From Clostridia bacterium (GTDB lineage: Bacteria > Bacillota > Clostridia > Christensenellales > Borkfalkiaceae), in contig CAAGNQ010000045.1 in NCBI GenBank assembly GCA_900771345.1, forward strand, positions 1 to 64,000: a stretch of DNA of 64,000 nt, in the 5' to 3' direction. Within the stretch, counting starts at the first letter, position 1, and each line of letters opens with the position of its first letter. The position numbers and the translations under genes were made by a program. The notes beneath the pieces were generated by a model that was given only the letters and a program-made list of their open reading frames with translations, made no database searches and had not been told where the DNA came from. Positions 58,736 to 64,000 of this stretch are shown piece after piece.

Positions 58736-59662
58736 TTATAGCCCACCTGTAATATCGCCGTTTTCGTATTTATCAAGTCCTGCTGGGGCTTTAATATTTC
58801 CGTCAAAAGGCTTAATTTCGATTTTAGCGTCGTAACTTATTCCCATAAACGAGAAGTCGATAACCGTTTTATAGCCAATTAGTTCTTTGGTCTCGTTATT
58901 GTAAACGAAAATAACTTCAAAATCCTTAAAGTCATAGTTTTCTATCTCGCCTAACATAGGTGTACTAGAAAGTTCTTCCTTTAGTTTATCTCCGTCAACT
59001 GTAAGTTTAATCTTACGAGCAGTATCGTCGCTAAAGTCAATTTCTATTTTGCCCATTTTTTCAAAGTCAACTATAGCGTCTTCTAGGTCAAACTCAACGA
59101 AGTTTAGTCCTAGCGCATCTCCTCCAGATAAGCCTGTTAAACTCTCTATTTGGTCAAAATCAACTTCCTGTTTGTACTTATAATCTTTGTTAATCGTTTG
59201 GTTGCCGTCAGTCCCCTCTATTTTCATATCAGCGTAAGCAACTTCGCCGTCAAAATAAATGCTTCCTTGCGCTAATGCGTCCATATTTTCGCCAGCACCT
59301 GACGCCTCTACGTCAGCCTTAACGTCGGCAAGAGAAATAATCTTTCCCTCTTTGTTAGCAACCTTAAGCGAAGAATCATAGTTATACTTTGCATAGATTT
59401 GCCCACCTAAATCGCCAAAGTCCATTTCCATCTCCATATCCATTTTAATAGTTAGTTCATAGCCCTTGCCTTTAGCAATCTCCTCAGCATCATAACTTAT
59501 TGATTTATCTGACTCTTTAAGTTCTGTCTTTAATGCCGTAATTTCATCAGCAGTTGCCTCTTTATAATTGCCGTTAAAGGTCGAGTCTCCAAAACAACCG
59601 AATAAACTGCAACAAGAAATCGCAACGATTAGCGATAAAGTTAATGATAGTAATTTTTTCAT
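58736..59662 (-). CDS. Secreted lipoprotein of unknown function
   Basis: A 308-residue protein with a lipoprotein signal peptide: KK start, hydrophobic core LLSLTLSLIVAISCCS, lipobox LFGC with the lipid-bearing Cys23. The mature part is acidic and beta-rich, with repeated pairs of strands (MDMEMEMDFGDLGGQIYAKY; IEIDFSDDTARKIKLTVDGDKL; YDFKDFEVIFVYNNETKELIGYKT). It resembles LolA/LppX-like or DUF-type lipoproteins that hold hydrophobic ligands. No domain can be named. GGAGGAG precedes the ATG. It is transcribed alone. Confidence 0.82.
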   Translation of the reverse strand: MKKLLSLTLSLIVAISCCSLFGCFGDSTFNGNYKEATADEITALKTELKESDKSISYDAEEIAKGKGYELTIKMDMEMEMDFGDLGGQIYAKYNYDSSLKVANKEGKIISLADVKADVEASGAGENMDALAQGSIYFDGEVAYADMKIEGTDGNQTINKDYKYKQEVDFDQIESLTGLSGGDALGLNFVEFDLEDAIVDFEKMGKIEIDFSDDTARKIKLTVDGDKLKEELSSTPMLGEIENYDFKDFEVIFVYNNETKELIGYKTVIDFSFMGISYDAKIEIKPFDGNIKAPAGLDKYENGDITGGL

Positions 59663-59824
59663 AGTGTCTCTCCTCCTATATTAATGGTATTCTAATTTTA
59701 CCCCAAAAGTCACAAAATGTCAATGCCTTCTTAAAATTTATTCTTGCAAAAATTATCGAAAAACCTTTTTGCTTAACGAAATTTTCTCCTAATACTCCTC
59801 CATTTTATTACGGAGGACTTCGTC

Positions 59825-59902
59825 CAAGTCCGTCCATTGTTCTTTACAAAAAAACAGAGAGCACTTTCGTTTGCTCGCTCCTAATTCAAGTCCGTCCATT
59901 GT
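59825..59902. repeat. 16-base direct repeat pair beside tRNA-Leu
   Basis: CAAGTCCGTCCATTGT occurs at 59825–59840 and again at 59887–59902. Between them lies a hairpin with a U-run on the minus strand (complement of the A-run at 59849–59855). The first bases, TTCAAGTCCG in the second copy, resemble the T-arm of the adjacent tRNA but in the opposite orientation. Confidence 0.7.
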
Positions 59903-59910
59903 ACTGCCAT

Positions 59911-59947
59911 AAACAAAAAACACCACCCTAATGGATAGTGTTTTTTG
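59911..59947 (-). terminator. Terminator of the tRNA-Leu transcript
   Basis: AAAAAACAC (complement of 59938–59946) pairs with GTGTTTTTT (complement of 59915–59923) on the minus strand, beginning two bases after the encoded CCA. Confidence 0.75.
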
Positions 59948-59948
59948 T

Positions 59949-60035
59949 TGGTGCCGCTGGCCGGACTTGAACCGGCACGGTATCGCTACCACTGGATTTT
60001 GAGTCCAGCGCGTCTGCCAATTTCACCACAGCGGC
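59949..60035 (-). tRNA. tRNA-Leu (anticodon CAA)
   Basis: An 87-base class II tRNA. Acceptor stem GCCGCUG with CAGCGGC, the D-arm, and anticodon stem CUGGA/UCCAG with loop CUCAAAA, which gives anticodon CAA (codon UUG). A long variable arm (GGUAGCGAUACC) and T-arm with GGTTCAAGTCC follow. The 3' CCA is encoded. Identity as Leu rests on the anticodon and long variable arm. Confidence 0.95.
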
Positions 60036-60053
60036 ATATTCTTTTCGTTTCCC

Positions 60054-60082
60054 TTGATTTATTTTCTTTTTTTTGTTAAAAT
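60054..60082 (+). promoter_or_regulatory. Promoter of the polA–coaE operon
   Basis: TTGATT (60054–60059), 17-base spacer, TAAAAT (60077–60082), about 80 bases before the polA ATG. Confidence 0.55.
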
Positions 60083-60168
60083 TATACGTAGAGGGTTTCG
60101 CTCTCCTCTCTTGCTATAAGATAATATCACAATTTTTGTTAAATAGCAAGCATATTCGAGGGTTTTAT

Positions 60169-62736
60169 ATGGAAAAATTATTGCTTATCGATGGAAACAG
60201 TTTAATCAACCGTGCTTTTTACGCTATGCCTATTCTTTCTACAAAGAACGGGACTTTTACTAACGCCGTTTACGGTTTTATGAATATGTTTTTTAAGGTT
60301 TTATCTGATGAAAAGCCTACTCACGCCGTTGTTGCGTTTGACGTTAAAGCGCCTACTTTTCGCCACCAAATGTTTGAAGATTATAAAGGCACTAGAAAGC
60401 CTATGCCTGAAGAACTTCGCCCTCAAATCCCTCTTCTTAAAGAGGTTTTATCACTTATGAATATAACCGTTATCGAAAAGCCTGGCTCTGAGGCTGACGA
60501 TATTATCGGCACTATTGCTAAGCATACCGACATTCAGACGCTTATTTATACGGGCGATAAGGATTCTTTCCAACTTGTTGACGAGCAGACAGAAGTGCAT
60601 TTTACCAAGCGTGGAATTACCGACGTAGAAATTTATACCCTTCAGAATTTTAAGGAAAAAACTGGGCTTGTTCCATCTCAAATTATCGACCTTAAATCGC
60701 TTATGGGTGACGCCTCTGATAATATTCCCGGTGTTAGTGGAATAGGCGAAAAAACGGCGAAAAACCTTTTGGAGCAATTTTTTGACCTTGATAATCTCTA
60801 TAAAAATACTGATAAACTTTCTGGAAAACTAAAAGAGAAGATTGAAAGTGGGAAAGACATGGCGTATCTTTCAAAAAGGCTTGCAACGATTGACTGTGAC
60901 TGTGGGGTTTGCACGGACACTTCTACTATGAAAATCGTCACTCCATTTTCATCTAAGGTAAAGGAAAAATTTATTGAACTCGAATTTAAATCCCTTTACA
61001 AAAAGGAAGAGTGGTTTGCTCAAAGCATAACGACAAAAACGCCTAAAAGGGAAGAAAAAACCCAAAATGTTAAAGTTGTTAAAATTTCAGACTTTTCGGA
61101 GTTTAATCTTATAAATCTTCCAAAGAGATTGGCTTTAATTTTAGATAATAAGGGCGCAAATATTTCTGACGGAGAAAAGGAATATATTCTGCCTATAAAA
61201 AAGGGGCTTTTTGACGAAGGGTTTTCTCTTTCGGAGGTTTTAGAGAAAATTAAGCCTTTGTTTAGCGAGGATTATTCTCTAATCGTCTTTAACAAAAAAG
61301 CGCTTATGCACTATCTAAAATCTAACTCGGCAATACAATTAAAATGCCAAACAGACGACATTTCTTTAATGAAATATCTCGCTGATTTTTCAGGGAAAGA
61401 AGAGAGCGTTTATGATTTAATAGAAGAATACGGGCTCGACAAAACCTCGCCTGCCACTTCGATTTTCACTGCTTATAATAGTTTATCGAACAAACTTGAT
61501 GAAGAAAATATGACCAAACTTTATAAAGAGGTGGAATTGCCACTTTGCGAGGTCTTGTTCGATATGGAGGTTTCGGGATTTAAGGTGGATTACGAGGCGT
61601 TGTGCCTAGCAGGCGAAAAGTATCGAAAGGATATTTTAGAGATTGAAAGCCAAATTAGAGAAATGGCAAACGCGCCAGACCTTAACTTAAATTCCCCTAA
61701 AAAACTCGGTGAACTTTTATTTAACCAACTAAAAATCGGTAAGGGCAAAAAGACTAAAACGGGCTTTTCAACTTCGGCTGAGGTTTTGGAGAGTTTAGAA
61801 AACGCCCACCCTATCGTGCCACTTATTCTAAAATATCGAGGCTTGCAAAAAATTCAATCGACCTACATTGAGGGTTTTAAGCCTTTAATCGAAAAAAACA
61901 CGGGGCTTATCCACACCTCGTTTAATCAAACGGTTACGGCAACGGGTAGGCTTTCAAGCAAAGAGCCAAACCTTCAAAATATTCCCGTTCGTGATGATGA
62001 AAGCAAGGAAATTAGAAGGTTTTTCGTGCCGAAGTCTGAAGATAGAATTTTAATCACTGCCGACTATTCGCAAATTGAACTTCGCCTTCTTGCAGCGTTT
62101 TCTGAATGCAAAGGGTTGATTAGTGCATTTAAGGAGGGAGTTGACGTTCATTCGGTTACGGCGTCAAAAGTTTTCGGCGTACCTATTAAAGAAGTTACCC
62201 CAAAAATGCGCTCTCAAGCAAAGGCTGTTAACTTCGGGATAATTTACGGAATAAGTGAGTACGGGCTTGCAAAGCAGTTAAAAATCGAGCCTTTTCTTGC
62301 GCGCGAGTATATTTTGGCATATTTTAAAGAGTATCCTGAAGTTAAAGAATATATGGATAAAAACGTAGCGTTTGCCAAAGAGAACGGGTATGCGATTACA
62401 CTATTAAAACGCCGTAGATATATTAAGGAACTTGCTCTTTCAAACTTTGCACTTCGTCAGTTTGGCGAAAGGGTGGCAATGAATATGCCTCTTCAGGGCA
62501 GTAGTGCAGATATTATCAAACTTGCTATGCTCGGAGTATCTAAAAGACTAAAACAAGAAGGTTTAAAATCAGAACTTATTCTTCAAGTTCACGACGAACT
62601 TATTATTGACGCCTTAAAAGAGGAAGAGGACAAGGTTAAACGCATTCTTGTTGAAGAAATGGAGGGCGCAACAAAACTTTCGGTTGCTCTAACGGTAAGC
62701 GTGGGAGAAGGGCAAACGTGGTTTGACGCTAAATAA
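60169..62736 (+). CDS. polA: DNA polymerase I
   Basis: 855 residues from the ATG at 60169 (GAGGG upstream; the longer frame from 60073 is rejected because MEKLLLIDGNSLINRAFYAMP is the conserved N-terminus). Residues 1–about 290 are the 5'-nuclease domain (DDIIGTIAK, GDKDSFQLV, LMGDASDNIPGVSGIGEKTA). The middle 3'–5' exonuclease-like domain lacks the DxE motif (RLALILDNKGA), so proofreading is probably lost, as in Bacillus and Taq polymerases. The polymerase domain has motif A DYSQIELRLLAAFSE, motif B RSQAKAVNFGIIYG and motif C QVHDELIID. It serves repair and Okazaki-fragment processing. Confidence 0.97.
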   Translation: MEKLLLIDGNSLINRAFYAMPILSTKNGTFTNAVYGFMNMFFKVLSDEKPTHAVVAFDVKAPTFRHQMFEDYKGTRKPMPEELRPQIPLLKEVLSLMNITVIEKPGSEADDIIGTIAKHTDIQTLIYTGDKDSFQLVDEQTEVHFTKRGITDVEIYTLQNFKEKTGLVPSQIIDLKSLMGDASDNIPGVSGIGEKTAKNLLEQFFDLDNLYKNTDKLSGKLKEKIESGKDMAYLSKRLATIDCDCGVCTDTSTMKIVTPFSSKVKEKFIELEFKSLYKKEEWFAQSITTKTPKREEKTQNVKVVKISDFSEFNLINLPKRLALILDNKGANISDGEKEYILPIKKGLFDEGFSLSEVLEKIKPLFSEDYSLIVFNKKALMHYLKSNSAIQLKCQTDDISLMKYLADFSGKEESVYDLIEEYGLDKTSPATSIFTAYNSLSNKLDEENMTKLYKEVELPLCEVLFDMEVSGFKVDYEALCLAGEKYRKDILEIESQIREMANAPDLNLNSPKKLGELLFNQLKIGKGKKTKTGFSTSAEVLESLENAHPIVPLILKYRGLQKIQSTYIEGFKPLIEKNTGLIHTSFNQTVTATGRLSSKEPNLQNIPVRDDESKEIRRFFVPKSEDRILITADYSQIELRLLAAFSECKGLISAFKEGVDVHSVTASKVFGVPIKEVTPKMRSQAKAVNFGIIYGISEYGLAKQLKIEPFLAREYILAYFKEYPEVKEYMDKNVAFAKENGYAITLLKRRRYIKELALSNFALRQFGERVAMNMPLQGSSADIIKLAMLGVSKRLKQEGLKSELILQVHDELIIDALKEEEDKVKRILVEEMEGATKLSVALTVSVGEGQTWFDAK

Positions 62737-62738
62737 CT

Positions 62739-63326
62739 ATGGGAAATTATAAAAGATTTGCTATAACGGGTGGAATAGGCAGTGGAAAAACCTTTGCGTC
62801 TAATATTCTAAAAGAGGCTGGGTACACGGTTATCTCTGCCGATAATATTACCACAAAACTTTATAAAAAAAGGAAAATAAGGCTTGTTCTAAAGGGCATT
62901 TTTCCGTCAGCCATAAAGGGGATATTTCTTAAAATTGACCGAAAGGAAATTTCTAGAATTGCCTTTAACGACGATGCAAAGCACAAGCAACTTACAGACG
63001 CAATAACCCCTCTCGTAATGGAAGAAATCCGAAAAAAATGCAAGAAAATTAAGTCGGACGTTTTTGTTGAAGTTCCACTTTTATTCGAGTGCAACGAGCA
63101 GGATAATTTCGACGAGGTTTTGGTTGTTATGCGCCCACTTAAAGATAGAATAGAGAGCGTAAAAGTGCGCTCAAATCTTAGTGAAGAAGATATTGTAGCA
63201 AGAATGAATAGGCAGGTTGATTATAATAGTTTTGACCTTTCAAAACATATTATTCTACTTAATGATTGCGACGCAAAAAAGTTTAGAGAAAGGGTGCTCG
63301 ATATTGCAAAAAGTTTAATAAAATAG
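62739..63326 (+). CDS. coaE: Dephospho-CoA kinase
   Basis: A 195-residue kinase for the last step of CoA synthesis. The P-loop is ITGGIGSGKTFAS (9–21), with the substrate Asp in ISADNITTKLY, LTDAITPLVMEEI and VEVPLLFE. Only two bases separate it from the polA stop, and polA–coaE is a common Firmicute order. The second conserved Asp of the usual DAD motif is replaced (SADN). No SD is distinct from the polA coding end, so translation is coupled. Confidence 0.93.
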   Translation: MGNYKRFAITGGIGSGKTFASNILKEAGYTVISADNITTKLYKKRKIRLVLKGIFPSAIKGIFLKIDRKEISRIAFNDDAKHKQLTDAITPLVMEEIRKKCKKIKSDVFVEVPLLFECNEQDNFDEVLVVMRPLKDRIESVKVRSNLSEEDIVARMNRQVDYNSFDLSKHIILLNDCDAKKFRERVLDIAKSLIK

Positions 63327-63387
63327 CAAAAATCCTAAAACACAATATTTTCTATAAGAGATTTTTAGATGTTTAGGAGGGGTAATA

Positions 63388-63588
63388 ATGTTCAAGTTTG
63401 ATAAATTGTTTTTGACAATGGATAAAAAGGGAGTATCTACGTATAGACTAAGAGAAGAATGTGGCATAGACAGCAAAACAGTTCGAAGATTGAGGGCAAA
63501 CCAGAATATTGAAATGAAAACTCTTGATAGAATTTGTGGCTTTTTAAATTGCAAAATAGAAGACGTGGTAGAGTTTATAAAAGACTAA
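63388..63588 (+). CDS. Small Cro/C1-type HTH protein
   Basis: A 66-residue single-domain DNA-binding protein: FDKLFLTMDKKGVSTYRLREECGIDSKTVRRLRANQNIEMKTLDRICGFLNCKIEDVVEFIKD. This is the YozG-type XRE domain common in Firmicutes. TAGGAGGGG precedes the ATG. No partner toxin or phage gene is adjacent. Its targets are unknown. A strong terminator follows. Confidence 0.9.
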   Translation: MFKFDKLFLTMDKKGVSTYRLREECGIDSKTVRRLRANQNIEMKTLDRICGFLNCKIEDVVEFIKD

Positions 63589-63602
63589 AAAATACTTTAT
63601 CT

Positions 63603-63656
63603 AAAAAAAATAGCACACCAACATTCACAAAAGGTGAAAATCGGTGTGCTTTTTTT
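63603..63656. terminator. Bidirectional terminator between the HTH gene and the acetyltransferase gene
   Basis: AGCACACC (63612–63619) pairs with GGTGTGCT (63643–63650) with a nested TTCAC/GTGAA stem. A T-run to the right and an A-run to the left let it work both ways. Confidence 0.87.
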
Positions 63657-64000
63657 AATTATTAAGGTCCTGACTAAAAAAGTAATGCGTATCGTTCTCG
63701 TGGGTTAATTTTAAGCCTAGTCTTTCAATGAGTTTTCGCGAGGGGAGATTTTCTTTATAGCACCTCGACTTTATTGTTTTTGCACCCAAAACTTTTTTAG
63801 CATATTCTATTAGTGCGCTAGCGCTTATTGTAGCGTAGCCTTTCCCTTGATGCTCTTTAAAAAACCTAAAGCCTATTTCCAAGCCACCAAAGTAGTCAAA
63901 ATTGTGCAAAACTAATTCGCCCACCAACTCGTCGTCATTAAGAACGGCAAAAGAAAACTCTTCACCCTTTTTCTTTAGTAGATTTTGAAAGTTAAAAAAA
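63655..64000 (-). CDS. GNAT-family acetyltransferase, C-terminal part (cut by window edge)
   Basis: The frame is open to base 64000, so the N-terminus lies beyond the window; the visible 114 residues are the C-terminal two thirds. The acetyl-CoA motif is EHQGKGYATISASALIEYA. The preceding strand FGGLEIGFRFF and the following IKSRCYKENLPSRKLIERLGLKL are typical of the RimJ/RimL-like branch that acetylates protein N-termini or small amines. An internal TTG at 63927 is not taken as the start. Substrate unknown. Confidence 0.9.
   Translation of the reverse strand, partial: FFNFQNLLKKKGEEFSFAVLNDDELVGELVLHNFDYFGGLEIGFRFFKEHQGKGYATISASALIEYAKKVLGAKTIKSRCYKENLPSRKLIERLGLKLTHENDTHYFFSQDLNN

Noticed and set aside
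59789..59992. 67-codon open frame on the minus strand
   Set aside because: It reads through tRNA-Leu, its terminator and the direct repeats.
1..64000. Prophage, insertion sequence, toxin–antitoxin, restriction system or CRISPR in the window
   Set aside because: No transposase, integrase, phage structural gene, methylase, Cas gene or repeat array could be recognised; the HTH protein at 63388 has no partner.

Overview
The window reads as a chromosomal segment of a low-GC, endospore-forming Firmicute of the class Clostridia (roughly 35% GC by eye). Evidence for sporulation is direct: a spoIIGA–sigE–sigG cluster, a YlmC/YmxH-family sporulation protein and two small CotF-like spore-coat proteins. 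No prophage, insertion sequence, CRISPR array, plasmid gene or rRNA was found. One tRNA (Leu, anticodon CAA) is present. Gene order and housekeeping content are ordinary for a chromosome; the accessory part is a 16-kb surface-polysaccharide operon.

Layout. 1–3147: gapA (cut by the window edge), an M29 aminopeptidase and class II aldolase fba. 3142–11379: an eight-gene aromatic operon on the minus strand (aroF, tyrA, aroB, aroA, aroC, pheA, a fused aroE–aroK, aroQ), covering every step from PEP plus erythrose-4-phosphate to phenylpyruvate and 4-hydroxyphenylpyruvate. It is preceded by a consensus promoter, a 20-codon Phe/Tyr-rich leader peptide and an attenuator hairpin. 11405–18126: an ABC exporter pair, a BrkB/YihY membrane protein, a PfkB sugar-phosphate kinase, an EF-G paralogue and the YmxH-like protein. 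18131–34467: a Wzx/Wzy-type polysaccharide operon of 14 genes; its precursor genes predict UDP-N-acetyl-L-fucosamine and UDP-N-acetyl-mannosaminuronic acid as building blocks. 34546–39263: an NSS-family sodium symporter, a lone GT4 glycosyltransferase, and an aminotransferase with an Lrp-type regulator.

39285–46662: two small proteins, queT under a preQ1-I riboswitch, an NhaC-family transporter under a lysine riboswitch, the CotF-like pair, a DUF1576 membrane protein and GTP-dependent PEP carboxykinase. 46828–54961: an unknown 331-residue protein, a TIM-barrel isomerase-like protein, purC, sigG, sigE, spoIIGA, hemW and lepA. 55056–64000: a glycerophosphodiesterase, a cysteine-synthase-like enzyme, an Sfp-type phosphopantetheinyl transferase, a nucleoside hydrolase, a lipoprotein, tRNA-Leu, polA, coaE, a small HTH protein and a truncated GNAT acetyltransferase.

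The most notable observations are the peptide-coupled attenuator of the aro operon, the two riboswitches with readable mutually exclusive hairpins, and a striking base-composition signal. The tetramer GATC is almost absent from the window (two sites by eye outside one gene, where about 200 would be expected by chance). The exception is the flippase gene wzx, which has five in 1.5 kb and is therefore a strong candidate for recent acquisition. All counts and folds are by eye and need computation.
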